In this document: positions 14,758-22,848 of the stretch, piece by piece
How positions within the stretch are numbered: the stretch's first letter is position 1
Layout of the letters: the number at the start of each line of letters is the position of its first letter
Assembly: GCA_964393895.1 (NCBI GenBank)
Contig: CAYMWP010000046.1
Span: 1 to 29,568, forward strand
Reading direction: 5' to 3'
DNA length: 29,568 nt
Origin: B4-G1 sp964393895
GTDB lineage: Bacteria > Chloroflexota > Anaerolineae > B4-G1
Notes under the pieces: model-generated
The model's database searches: none
What the model saw: the letters and a program-made list of their open reading frames with translations, nothing else
What the model was told of the DNA's origin: nothing
Program-made: the position numbers and the translations under genes

Positions 14758-16056
14758 CTACTCCACTTCCACCCGGACAGGCACGGTGGTTGCCTCCCGC
14801 GCCTCTCTCTCGACGGCAGAGCGCCCGCCGTGATTCTGTTCGATATTCACAATCGCTGGCATAAAGAAACCGGCCAAACCGGTCAGCCCGCAAAGCACAC
14901 CGGCCGTCACGTACCACACCTGTATGCCGAGCCAGTCGGTCACCGGGCCGGCAATCGCCAGGCTAAAGGGCGAGGTGATCCAGAGCAAGCTGCTCACCAG
15001 AGTCAATACGCGCCCTTGCATCTCTGGAGCGATCGTCCCCTGGAAAATCGCCATGATCGGCCCATCTATGAAAGGGATCATCAACCCTACCACGAACATG
15101 CTTACCAGCGCCATCTCAAACCGCCCTGCTGGCGTCAGTCCCAGCACCGCCAGGCCCAGGCTCAGCACGATTATGCCCGCCAGTGAGGTATAGATCTTGC
15201 GCCGAAAGCCGCCCCACACACTCAGGATGAGCCCACCTATCAGGATGCCCACGCCCACGACCGATTCGAGCAGGCTCAATTGGTTCGCGCCGCCCCGAAA
15301 GTGATCACTCACCAGAAGCGGCAGCAACGAAAAGGCCGGGGTCAGCGCGATCTTGAAAATCATCGCTGCTCCCATCAGAACCATCAGCCCCGGCCAGCCC
15401 CGGATATAGCGCAAGCCCGCGCGCAGGTCGGTCCAGACGGATGCCTTTCGAGCTTCGCTTTCGCCCGTGCGTGTGGGCTGCGGCACGTGGACAAAGAGCA
15501 GCAGCAGAATGGCGAGCATCGCCGTACCCACGTCCACCAGTATGACGTGGTGCAGCGACAGCATCCCCATCAACAAAGCGCCCAGAGGCGGACCGACAAT
15601 GTTGAGCGCGCCGTTCAAGGTTTGGTTGAGGCCGGTCACGCGCGTCAGGTGTCGCTTGGGCACCATCAGCGAGGTCGAAGCCTGCATCGCCGGCCAGTGG
15701 AAGCATCCTCCTACCGCGCGCACTACCATTATGACGTAGACGTGCCAGACCTGTATCGCATCTGCCCAGAACAAGTAGGCCAGCCACACCGAGGCCAACG
15801 CGATCATGCCGTCGGCCACGATCATCACGACACGCCGGTTCCAGCGATCCACGTACGCGCCGGCAATGGGGCTGAGAAGTACCTCCGGGATCAGGGCGAC
15901 CATCGTCGCCGTCGCCAGCACCGTCGCCGAGCCAGTCAACTCGGTGAGCCACCAGACCAGCGCGAACTGGACGACACGGCTGCCCAGCAGCGAGAACGCC
16001 TGACCGCTCCAGATGGTGAAAAAAGGTATTTGCCATTTCGATTTCTGTCGCTTCAT
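14758..16056 (-). CDS. MFS transporter (MefA/macrolide-efflux-like)
   Basis: The product has 432 residues and 12 predicted spans. The opening (FTIWSGQAFSLLGSRVVQFA, LTGSATVLATATMVALIPE, PIAGAYVDRWNRRVVMI) is characteristic of the MFS_3/MefA group, which exports macrolides, enterobactin-type siderophores or other amphiphiles. The Asp-Arg pair of motif A (YVDRWNRR) is intact. The C-terminal 35 residues are polar and cytosolic. It lies 35 bases after the DUF4097-like gene in the operon controlled by the DUF2089 regulator. This suggests an inducible efflux or envelope-protection role; the substrate is not readable. Confidence 0.9.
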   Translation of the reverse strand: MKRQKSKWQIPFFTIWSGQAFSLLGSRVVQFALVWWLTELTGSATVLATATMVALIPEVLLSPIAGAYVDRWNRRVVMIVADGMIALASVWLAYLFWADAIQVWHVYVIMVVRAVGGCFHWPAMQASTSLMVPKRHLTRVTGLNQTLNGALNIVGPPLGALLMGMLSLHHVILVDVGTAMLAILLLLFVHVPQPTRTGESEARKASVWTDLRAGLRYIRGWPGLMVLMGAAMIFKIALTPAFSLLPLLVSDHFRGGANQLSLLESVVGVGILIGGLILSVWGGFRRKIYTSLAGIIVLSLGLAVLGLTPAGRFEMALVSMFVVGLMIPFIDGPIMAIFQGTIAPEMQGRVLTLVSSLLWITSPFSLAIAGPVTDWLGIQVWYVTAGVLCGLTGLAGFFMPAIVNIEQNHGGRSAVEREAREATTVPVRVEVE

Positions 16057-16091
16057 ATTACCCTATCCCGAATCAACGAATCCCAAATCAA

Positions 16092-17261
16092 TCAGCGCCC
16101 TTCCATCGCGGCCAGGAGACTCGCCGCCTGCTCTGGGGAAATCTTGCCATCTTCGACCAGCCGCAGCACGCGCAGTCGTTCCTCATCGGACACAGAGGTT
16201 GAACGCGCCCGCCGGCCGCTGGCCCGCCGCCAGCGCCGCTCGGCCCGTTCTGCCCGCAGGCGCGCCCTCTCCGCTTCCTGTTCCGCCTTTTGACGGGCTT
16301 TTTCTACCTTCTCCGCCCGTCGGCGAGCATCTTCAGCCGTTCGCTCTATCTGGCGCTTGACCTTTTCGCCGTCTATGTAACCTAGGCTGTCTTCCAGACG
16401 GCTCTCCAGCTCCACCATCGCCTCAGCGATGCTGGCCTCTATTTGGGCCCCCAATCCTTCCAGGTCGGCCATAGAGTCGAATGAAAAGGCGTGCGCCAGG
16501 CTGTCCTCCGGTCTGACGGGATGTAAGCGCATCTGCCCGCCAACCTGGGCCTCCAGGCTGGCCTCTCCGGCCCCCAGAACGATTTGCACCTCGTTCTCCA
16601 TTTCCTCCACTTCCAGGCCGGGAACGCGCGAACGAACGGAGCCGCCGGCACAGAGATCCAGGCACAGGCTGGCGTCGGCGGGAAGGGTGACCGTCATGCT
16701 GCCAGCGGCGTTCAGGCGATGGGTGACACCGGGAGAGAAGGGCGGTCCCAGACGGACGTTTCCCCGCACGTGGTCCGCTGTCAGATTGCCCTGGACTCCT
16801 TCGACCGCCAGATTGCCGGACACCTGGTTCACCGAGAGAGAGCCTTCCACCCGGCGAATCTGTGCGTTTCCCCTGGTGATCTGTACGACCAGGTCCCCGG
16901 TCACCTGGCGGGCGCTCAGGTTGCCAAAGGTCTGTGTCAGGGCAGTGTGGCCGACCGTGCGCAGGCTCGTGTTGCCATGAACGTCACCGATGGCGATCGT
17001 CCCCTCTACACCTTCGACCTTTAGGTTCCCCTGCACCACATTGATGGTAAGGGAGGTATCTGGAGGGCAGGTGAGGAAGCAATCAACGCCGGTCTCGAGG
17101 GTAAAGGTCTCCCCCTCTCGCTCCAGGGTCACATCGTTATCCTCGCCCCGTGCGTGGATGGTGATCCGTTTCGCCTCCGACCCTCGCACCACCAGGTTGC
17201 CCAGACATTCGGCGACGGTGATGTGGGGCGTCGCCGAGGTTTCAACAGTCCGCTCGAACAT
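16092..17261 (-). CDS. DUF4097-like beta-repeat protein with coiled coil and SHOCT-like tail
   Basis: The product has 389 residues. Residues 1-180 are a repetitive beta structure with recurring G-N/D-L units roughly every 18-20 residues (GNLVVRG, GNLKVEGVEG, GNTSLRTVG, GNLSARQVTG, GNAQIRRVEG, GNLAVEGVQG, GNLTADHVRG), like the putative auto-adhesin/DUF4097 fold. Around 255-300 there is an acidic helical region, then a strongly charged Arg/Glu/Ala coiled coil (about 305-350), and finally the SHOCT-like module (RLRVLRLVEDGKISPEQAASL). There is no signal peptide. The ATG at 17261 follows GAGGAGGGG; a longer frame to 17423 overlaps the regulator gene and is unlikely. This architecture resembles YvlB/LiaX-type envelope-stress proteins. 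Confidence 0.88.
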   Translation of the reverse strand: MFERTVETSATPHITVAECLGNLVVRGSEAKRITIHARGEDNDVTLEREGETFTLETGVDCFLTCPPDTSLTINVVQGNLKVEGVEGTIAIGDVHGNTSLRTVGHTALTQTFGNLSARQVTGDLVVQITRGNAQIRRVEGSLSVNQVSGNLAVEGVQGNLTADHVRGNVRLGPPFSPGVTHRLNAAGSMTVTLPADASLCLDLCAGGSVRSRVPGLEVEEMENEVQIVLGAGEASLEAQVGGQMRLHPVRPEDSLAHAFSFDSMADLEGLGAQIEASIAEAMVELESRLEDSLGYIDGEKVKRQIERTAEDARRRAEKVEKARQKAEQEAERARLRAERAERRWRRASGRRARSTSVSDEERLRVLRLVEDGKISPEQAASLLAAMEGR

Positions 17262-17313
17262 TTTCCCCTCCTCTAGTAACTTGTATGGGCATCTTGTACC
17301 TCCTGCGCCTGGG

Positions 17314-17688
17314 CTAGTAGCCCTCCTGTAAAAGCCGGAGGGCCTCTTCCGAGGAGATCTCTTTGCGGGCCAGTTGCCCCAGGATTTCCTGACGATGCTC
17401 GTCGTCGGCCCCCCGTTCCTCACTCACCTCGTAGCCCAGGGCGCGGATGACGTCCTCCAGGCGACTGCGGACGGTGGGATAGGAGAGACCCAGTTCCTCC
17501 TCCACACAGTTGATCTTGCCCGCGCAGCGGAGAAAAACTTGTACGAAATGGAGCTGTTCCGGGGTGAGTTGGAAGAGCCGGCCCATAGTGAAGCGGCCCC
17601 CCAACTCGGTCCCGCAGTTGCGACAGCATAGCTGCGTGACCAACAGATCGTCGTGACAGACAGGGCACTCGGTAGGGACAGGGTACAT
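17314..17688 (-). CDS. DUF2089 family regulator (zinc ribbon plus HTH)
   Basis: The product has 124 residues. An N-terminal zinc ribbon (CPVC at 8-11, CCRNC at 21-25) precedes a helix-turn-helix related to sigma region 4 (FLRCAGKINCVEEELGLSY, then PTVRSRLEDVIRALGY). This is the DUF2089 arrangement, proposed in the literature as a DNA-binding regulator. The C-terminal 30 residues (HRQEILGQLARKEISSEEAL) form the same short module found in three downstream products. It is the first gene of the seven-gene operon. An inverted repeat overlapping its own promoter suggests autoregulation. AGGAGG precedes the ATG. Confidence 0.9.
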   Translation of the reverse strand: MYPVPTECPVCHDDLLVTQLCCRNCGTELGGRFTMGRLFQLTPEQLHFVQVFLRCAGKINCVEEELGLSYPTVRSRLEDVIRALGYEVSEERGADDEHRQEILGQLARKEISSEEALRLLQEGY

Positions 17689-17728
17689 TGCATCTTCCTC
17701 CTAAAGAAAATTAAGTTAACTATTAAGA

Positions 17729-17757
17729 ATTATAATATATAACTTGATTTTTGTCAA
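17729..17757 (-). promoter_or_regulatory. Consensus sigma-70 promoter of the DUF2089 operon
   Basis: On the minus strand the exact consensus hexamers TTGACA (17752-17757) and TATAAT (17729-17734) are separated by exactly 17 bases, in a locally AT-rich stretch. The DUF2089 ATG lies 40 bases downstream of the -10 box. Such a strong core promoter usually needs a repressor. Confidence 0.88.
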
Positions 17758-17759
17758 GT
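17742..17759. promoter_or_regulatory. Perfect inverted repeat over the -35 box (operator candidate)
   Basis: ACTTGA-N6-TCAAGT is a perfect 6-bp inverted repeat that covers the -35 hexamer and part of the spacer. A protein bound here would occlude RNA polymerase. The DUF2089 protein encoded immediately downstream is the obvious candidate. A second, imperfect palindrome rich in TTAA lies at about 17708-17726 just after the -10 box. Confidence 0.6.
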
Positions 17760-17827
17760 GTTTTTGTGCGATGGGCTTGCGTTCATCTCAGCGAGAAATT
17801 CACCGCCCAGGTGCACAGAGCAAAGAC

Positions 17828-17867
17828 GCAAAGAGCGCAAGTTTTTGGCTTTCTTCGCGCTCTTTGC
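17828..17867. repeat. Hairpin repeat of the cacagag type, copy A
   Basis: GCAAAGAGCGC (17828-17838) and GCGCTCTTTGC (17857-17867) form a perfect 11-bp stem with an 18-base loop; flanking sequence pairs further with mismatches. It belongs with similar hairpins at 11430-11521 and 21618-21673. No gene is visible from 17760 to 18094, and apart from this hairpin I see nothing convincing there. Confidence 0.5.
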
Positions 17868-18094
17868 ATCTTGGCGGTTCAAATTGTTGCCTCCACGGTT
17901 AACCAACACTCAAGGGGGCACTACCCACGCGGGAGGCGCGTTTCGAGAGATTTGAATCGGCGTCAGGGAGGTAGCCTTAACCAGACCGACCCAGGTCGTT
18001 TTTTGAAAATGAGGATGGTCTGTTGTACACCGCCAGCAGGGCGGCGAGGGATAGGCGGCAGGGTAAGGGCCACTTGCGGGGGTTAGGTGACAGC

Positions 18095-18390
18095 TTACTC
18101 CTCGAGCCGCATCATTTGACCTTTGTGCAGCAGGGCAAAGATCAGACGCACGGCCCTACGCGCCGTCAGGATCAGCGCGCGCTTGTGCTGGTGCTTGGTG
18201 ACCTCGTCGAACTTGCGTTTGTAGAAAGCAGCATAGTCATCCTGATTTCCCTTCAGGGAGTGAGCAGGCTTGGACGAACCGGTAACGCGGGTCGGGATGG
18301 CGCTCACGAGCCAGGTGGCGGTCGTCGCCCTCGGCGCGCCAGCGCAGCGCCTGGTTGGGGTCGTGCGCCCCTTTTTCCAGCATCCACTTA
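18095..18390 (-). pseudogene. Transposase C-terminal remnant (IS110-like)
   Basis: An open segment of 70 codons ends in DEVTKHQHKRALILTARR and AVRLIFALLHKGQMM, the conserved C-terminal tail of IS110/IS116-type transposases. Upstream, another frame continues the same protein (LARERHPDPRYRFVQAC), with a frame change near 18250. No N-terminal RuvC-like half and no ends of an element are present. The fragment abuts the UspA gene, which suggests an old insertion trimmed by deletion. Confidence 0.6.
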
Positions 18391-18819
18391 CGTCACCACG
18401 ACAACCTCAACGCCTGCGGTCTCTTGTATCGTTTCGGCCAGACGATGCACATCTCCCGAGCCAAACGCCCGCGGGGTCGAGCCGGCCCTCGGCGCGCCGA
18501 TGACCAGCGCATCGGCGTCCACCTGACGCACGTATTCTTCAACGTTCTGCCACACCGGCCCAGAGAGGACGACCGTCCTGGTCGCCACCCCCTGCTCGCG
18601 TGCGCGCGCCTGCGCGATAGATAGCAACGCTCTCCCCAATCGCTCTAGTTCATCGGCCAGCGTCGCCGTCAGCGCTTTATCCACTGGGCCGGCAAAGCTG
18701 GGGTCTACGACGCACAGAAAGACCAGTTCCACGCCCCGTTCCTTTGCCAACGCAACTGCCCGCTGCTGAGTACGGCGGCTGACCTCACCGCCGCGCGTAG
18801 CGCATACGATGGGTCGCAT
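18388..18819 (-). CDS. Universal stress protein (UspA family)
   Basis: The product has 143 residues of a single Usp alpha/beta domain. It starts RPIVCATRGGEVSRRTQQRA and ends with the nucleotide-binding loop pattern around VIGAPRAGSTPRAFGSGDVH, resembling G-x2-G-x9-G-(S/T), so ATP binding is plausible. The gene follows the antiporter stop by three bases and is surely cotranscribed. Stand-alone Usp proteins next to cation/proton antiporters are common and are thought to sense nucleotides and tune transport. Its stop codon lies at the edge of the transposase remnant. Confidence 0.88.
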   Translation of the reverse strand: MRPIVCATRGGEVSRRTQQRAVALAKERGVELVFLCVVDPSFAGPVDKALTATLADELERLGRALLSIAQARAREQGVATRTVVLSGPVWQNVEEYVRQVDADALVIGAPRAGSTPRAFGSGDVHRLAETIQETAGVEVVVVT

Positions 18820-18822
18820 TTT

Positions 18823-20406
18823 CTAATCCCCCTCTTGCGCCGACTGGCCGTCCTGAACGGCTGCCAGGATCATGCTCACCGCTTCCAGCCGGCGATCCAC
18901 GTCAGCGGTTAGTTCTTCGTATACGTGGTCAGAGAGCAGCCCCCGCCGCAGCGCGTCGCTCATCGCCACCCGCTCCGCCTGCAACGCCTCTCGCCGGGCC
19001 TGCAACAGCATCTCTCGCTCCAACTCGGCGTACTCGAGGAACAACTGGTTCATCTCTTGCACCAACAACTTTTGATCCCGACTGTAACTGTCGCGCAGCC
19101 CGGTCCATATCTCGTCGGTCAGCAATCCCTCACGATGCAGACGTTCCAACTGGCGCAGACCCGCCCGAGCCGCGAACAACTGCCCCAGGCGCATCTCGCG
19201 CGCCACACGATGTTGTGGGCGGTCAATCAGCCCCAACCGCTTTAGCAAGAATTGGATCGTCGTTCCCTGGGCCAGCAGACTGAACAACACTACGCCAAAG
19301 GTCATGGATTGCAGCGTCTCCCGTTGAGCCAGGGCTTGAGGCAGGCTCAGGGCCAGCGCCAGACTGATCGCGCCGCGCAATCCTCCCCAGAACAGGACGT
19401 GTCGCCATTCAAAGGGTATGTGAGGGCGTCCTTTGCCCAGGTTAGCCAGCCAGGATATGCCGTACACCACCACCGCCCGGCTCACCAGCACCGCCACTAC
19501 CGCTACCACAATCGGCCCCAGATTCGCCCACAGGTCCGGCAGATCCACGCTCAACCCGATCAGCAGGAACACCAACGAGTTAGCCAGGAAGGCCAGGTAA
19601 TCCCAGAGATTGAAGAGCATGATCTTGGTCGTGGGCGACGCGCCAGCCAGGCCCACGTTGCCGCTGAGAAGACCTGCCATCACCACCGCCAGCACGCCAC
19701 TGACGTGCAGTTGCTCGGCGGCCAAGTAGGCCCCATAGGCCAGCAGCGTGGTCAGAGTGGTCACGATCAGGCTATCGTCAATCCGAGTGATCAGTTCCGC
19801 CACCAGCCAACCCAACGCCAGTCCAATGACCGCTCCTCCCACAGCCACTCGCAGAAAGTCGAACACGCCGGTCAGTGGATCAAAGACCCCCGACAGGGCC
19901 GCCACCAGCGCGATCTGAAAGACCACGATGGCCGTGCCGTCGTTGAACAAGCTCTCCCCCTCCACGGCCACAGCCAATCGGTGCGGCACACCCAGAGCGC
20001 GGAAGAGAGCTATCACCGCCACTGGGTCACTCGCGGCGATCAGCGCGCCAAAGACGAACGTGGCGCCCAGCGGCAGTCCCGCCCCCAGAGCTACGATGCC
20101 CCCGACCAGCAGCGTGGTCAGGATGACTCCTGGCACCGCAAGCACCATAATGGGCGCCAGGTTGTCGCGCAACATGCGGAAATCCAGGTGAAAGGCGGCT
20201 TCAAAGATCAGCGGCGGGACAAAGATAACCATGATGAGTTCGGGCGTGATCTCAACGTCCAGCGGGCGCTGGATGGAGATGAACAATCCCACCAGCACCA
20301 GGCTCACCGTGTAGGGCAGGCGGATCCGCCGCCCGACGATGGCCACCAACGTCGCCACCACGACCAACAGTACTATGATGGTTTGGGTTCCTAGAAATTC
20401 TTCCAT
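18823..20406 (-). CDS. Na+/H+ antiporter (CPA1 family)
   Basis: The product has 527 residues. About 12 membrane spans occupy the first 400 residues, with the CPA1 hallmark GESLFNDGTAIVVFQ containing the Asn-Asp pair of the ion site, and FGALIAASDPVAVIAL on the opposing unwound helix. An arginine-containing segment (WGGLRGAISLALALSLP) matches the conserved late helix. The last 120 residues are a charged, mostly helical cytosolic tail. It would exchange Na+ or K+ for protons to control pH and salinity. The gene is followed at once by uspA and preceded, 64 bases upstream, by lipoate ligase on the same strand. Confidence 0.93.
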   Translation of the reverse strand: MEEFLGTQTIIVLLVVVATLVAIVGRRIRLPYTVSLVLVGLFISIQRPLDVEITPELIMVIFVPPLIFEAAFHLDFRMLRDNLAPIMVLAVPGVILTTLLVGGIVALGAGLPLGATFVFGALIAASDPVAVIALFRALGVPHRLAVAVEGESLFNDGTAIVVFQIALVAALSGVFDPLTGVFDFLRVAVGGAVIGLALGWLVAELITRIDDSLIVTTLTTLLAYGAYLAAEQLHVSGVLAVVMAGLLSGNVGLAGASPTTKIMLFNLWDYLAFLANSLVFLLIGLSVDLPDLWANLGPIVVAVVAVLVSRAVVVYGISWLANLGKGRPHIPFEWRHVLFWGGLRGAISLALALSLPQALAQRETLQSMTFGVVLFSLLAQGTTIQFLLKRLGLIDRPQHRVAREMRLGQLFAARAGLRQLERLHREGLLTDEIWTGLRDSYSRDQKLLVQEMNQLFLEYAELEREMLLQARREALQAERVAMSDALRRGLLSDHVYEELTADVDRRLEAVSMILAAVQDGQSAQEGD

Positions 20407-20470
20407 CTGATGCTCCGATTCCAGCGCGGTCTAGTCAGCGGGGCGAATCAGCAATTCGTGCCGCGCGAGC

Positions 20471-21508
20471 CTAAACCAAGACCTGCCCGAAATCTGCTGG
20501 CGTTACCCCCGGGCTCTCAATACCGTGCTCCTCGTAGAAGCGAGCGACCGCCTGCTCCGCCTCCTCCAGCCGCACCCCCTCCAGCGCCGCCTCCAGATCT
20601 GCCAGCCGTTCAGCCGGGTAGAAAAAAAAGTCGCCCGAAAGCTCCGCCTGGCGGATGATCCCCTCCTCCACCTGGATGGTGGCGCGGATCAAACCGCCGG
20701 TCGCTTTGTACATCTTGTGCCTGACCTTGACCCCCGCGCGGATCGTGACCTGCCGGCCCTCACGCCGTGGCCTACCTCTAAGCAGCCACTCGTCGCTGAG
20801 AAACTGCGCTGCTAACTCGTCCGTCTTGGCGCGCCACTCGTCGTCCACCGCTGTGTGCTCCTCCAGCGGGCCGAGCGTCTCGGCGAACTTTTTCCCCATC
20901 AGCGTCCACAGTTCGTCGGTCGGCGGCACGTGTTCGACCTCTCGCTTGATGGTCGAGAGGTTTTCATAGATCGTCTTGTAGACCTTGTCGCGGAACTTTT
21001 CGTCGGGCACCTTGAGCACGCGGGCCATCATCTCGTAGTCAAAGTCCACGATCAGGTTGCCCACAAAGATGACAAAGCCCTCGATCTCGGCCACGCCAGT
21101 GCCAGAGACCTTGCGGCTGTTGGCGACGATGTCGTTGACCGGCTTGTACTCGGCCGGGACGCCCAGCGCGCGGTATGCCTCGATGGGCGGCTGGAGGAAC
21201 TTGCGATAAAAAGCCTCCTTGCCAGCCGGCACCAGGGGGTTATCCTTGTGGATGACGAGCTGCCAAAAGAGCTGCGCTCCATCCAGATAGACCGCGCCGC
21301 CGCCGACCTCGCGTCGAAAGACGGGGATGTCGTGCTCGCGGCAGTAGGCCAGATCCACTTCCTGTTCCGCGTCCTGGTGGTAGCCGATGCAGACGTAGGG
21401 CGAGCCGGGAGAGAGCAGGATCAATCCCTCGCGGCCCAGGCGGGGCAGGGCGTGGTAGAGCAGTTGGGAATCTTGCCAGGATACAGAGCCGAGACGATAG
21501 AGATTCAT
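20471..21508 (-). CDS. lplA: Lipoate-protein ligase A
   Basis: The product has 345 residues and is full length, with both the catalytic and C-terminal accessory domains. The catalytic domain shows the lipoate-binding RREVGGGAVYLD loop and the lysine motif NDIVANSRKVSGTGVAE. The C-terminal domain (about 255-345, KATGGLIRATIQVEEGIIRQ) matches the LplA accessory domain. It activates lipoate with ATP and transfers it to lipoyl domains of 2-oxoacid dehydrogenases or the glycine cleavage H protein. No such target gene is in the window. The ATG is preceded by GGAGG. No promoter is evident in the repeat-rich upstream stretch. Confidence 0.93.
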   Translation of the reverse strand: MNLYRLGSVSWQDSQLLYHALPRLGREGLILLSPGSPYVCIGYHQDAEQEVDLAYCREHDIPVFRREVGGGAVYLDGAQLFWQLVIHKDNPLVPAGKEAFYRKFLQPPIEAYRALGVPAEYKPVNDIVANSRKVSGTGVAEIEGFVIFVGNLIVDFDYEMMARVLKVPDEKFRDKVYKTIYENLSTIKREVEHVPPTDELWTLMGKKFAETLGPLEEHTAVDDEWRAKTDELAAQFLSDEWLLRGRPRREGRQVTIRAGVKVRHKMYKATGGLIRATIQVEEGIIRQAELSGDFFFYPAERLADLEAALEGVRLEEAEQAVARFYEEHGIESPGVTPADFGQVLV

Positions 21509-21617
21509 TCAGTGCGCCTCCTAGGGTGATTTCTGATTGAAGGATCAGCAAATTTGCCGAATTCGTACGGGTCGTGGGAGCACGCCAAAACACCTTGTAC
21601 TGGCGAGTGCCCACGTC

Positions 21618-21673
21618 TCACCACAGAGACACAAAAATGTTCTATCTCAGTGTCCTCCGTGCCTCTGTGGTGA
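21618..21673. repeat. Hairpin repeat of the cacagag type, copy B
   Basis: TCACCACAGAG (21618-21628) and CTCTGTGGTGA (21663-21673) are a perfect 11-bp inverted pair. It resembles the inner part of the MITE-like element at 11392-11548. It lies in the gene-free stretch 21509-21894, which also holds the palindrome at 21712-21730 and nothing else that I can support. Confidence 0.5.
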
Positions 21674-21711
21674 AAAAACGGTCTCTTCTCAAAAAGTTGG
21701 GGGAAAAGTAG

Positions 21712-21730
21712 GGCGGAATGCCATTCCGCC
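21712..21730. repeat. 19-bp palindrome GGCGGAATG-C-CATTCCGCC
   Basis: A perfect 9-bp inverted repeat around a single C, flanked by GTAG and TAC that can extend the stem across one unpaired base. It has the look of a REP-type extragenic palindrome. It sits between the divergent-looking ends of the radical SAM gene (3' end at 21895) and the lplA start. There is no T-run for intrinsic termination on either side. Confidence 0.5.
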
Positions 21731-21894
21731 TACATTACCCCGGTTTATTGAGATGATACAAAAAACGATCACCTCGAATAGACATCTGCATACCTATGGT
21801 AATCATCAAAGTTACCAGGTCAGTAATATACCACATTCAGGCGACAGCACAAGGATGGCAAAAGTCCGGGCGCTGTTATCCAAGAAAAATGCTA

Positions 21895-22848
21895 TCAGTG
21901 TGTCTTTCTCACGTAAAACTTGTGCCCTGCATACCGGGTCTCTACCAGCCGCCCTTGCTCGACCAACTCGTGGACGACGGCCCAATCCACCCCGGTTCGT
22001 CGTTCGGGTTGCGCCCGCGCCAGGAACTCGCTCACGGCATCCTCCCGCATCGGATGCACGGACGTGATGCTCAACAGGTCACTCTCGACGTCGCCCGTGA
22101 AAGCAAATTCATTCCCCTCGTAGCCGATCAGGTATTCCACCCGCTCGAGCCGTTCACTCAGGATTTGATAAGCCCGGTTGATGCTTACCTCATCGGGCGG
22201 CTGCACCCACTCTTCCGCCGGCGGCCTGATGGGAATGGACAGATAAGCGCCGTCGGGCCGCAGTTGGGTCAAAAAGTCGGCCACTTCCTCCAGGTGCTCT
22301 GCATCATCGTTGACCCCGGCTACGAGCATCGTCTCCGTCGCCAGTTCCCCCTCGAACGCGCCCGCAAACTCGAGCGCACCGTCGAGGATCGAAGCCAATC
22401 GCAGAGCGCCGTGGGGCCGGTTGACCTGGCGCCAGGTTTCTTCTCGCACCGCGTCCATCTTTAGAGAGACCCAATCCGCTTCCATCAGAGCCTCTCTCAC
22501 TTCCTCGCGCCATACTAGAGAGCTGTTGGTTATTACGGCGACCTTGATTCCCAACGACTTTAACAGTTCGATCTCACGGCCCAGGTTGACGTCCAGCGTC
22601 GGCTCTCCGTCGGGCACAAAACTGAGATAGTCAATGAACTCGCCGATTTTTTTCGCCCTTTCGACCTTGTCTCGGACGTCCCGCAGGATCTCATCCGGAC
22701 CGTAGAACGCCCCCCTCTCGACCCGCATCGTTCTGGTGCGCCCCAACTGGCAATAGACGCAGGAATAGGTACATATCTTGGGCGGAATGTTGTTGATCCC
22801 CAGGCTGCGCCCCAAACGCCTGGATGGAACCGGGCCAAAGGCGATCAT
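21895..22848 (-). CDS. Radical SAM protein (COG0731-like)
   Basis: The product has 317 residues. It begins with FGPVPSRRLGRSLGINNIPP and the radical SAM cluster motif CTYSCVYC (Cys26, Cys30, Cys33), which binds a [4Fe-4S] cluster and SAM. The SAM-contacting FVPDGEPTLD and ITNSSLVWREEV segments follow in a TIM-barrel. The last 60 residues (VSEFLARAQPERRTGVDWAV to the end) look like a small winged-helix domain. The COG0731 group includes tRNA-modifying and anaerobic regulatory enzymes; the reaction is not readable. Translation is coupled to the MIP18-type gene by ATGA overlap, which places it in the metal cluster operon. Confidence 0.88.
   Translation of the reverse strand: MIAFGPVPSRRLGRSLGINNIPPKICTYSCVYCQLGRTRTMRVERGAFYGPDEILRDVRDKVERAKKIGEFIDYLSFVPDGEPTLDVNLGREIELLKSLGIKVAVITNSSLVWREEVREALMEADWVSLKMDAVREETWRQVNRPHGALRLASILDGALEFAGAFEGELATETMLVAGVNDDAEHLEEVADFLTQLRPDGAYLSIPIRPPAEEWVQPPDEVSINRAYQILSERLERVEYLIGYEGNEFAFTGDVESDLLSITSVHPMREDAVSEFLARAQPERRTGVDWAVVHELVEQGRLVETRYAGHKFYVRKTH

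Noticed and set aside
15280..16293. Plus-strand open frame of 337 codons
   Set aside because: It is antisense to the MefA-like MFS gene and the end of the DUF4097-like gene; composition is shadow-like.
17985..18004. Possible intrinsic terminator (CGAC-CCAG-GTCG followed by six T)
   Set aside because: The stem is only four base pairs and no gene ends just upstream on the plus strand.
19252..20394. Long plus-strand open frame (380 codons)
   Set aside because: It lies wholly antisense to the Na+/H+ antiporter gene, and its translation is low-complexity Gln/His/Arg-rich sequence, as expected from the complement of a GC-rich membrane protein gene.
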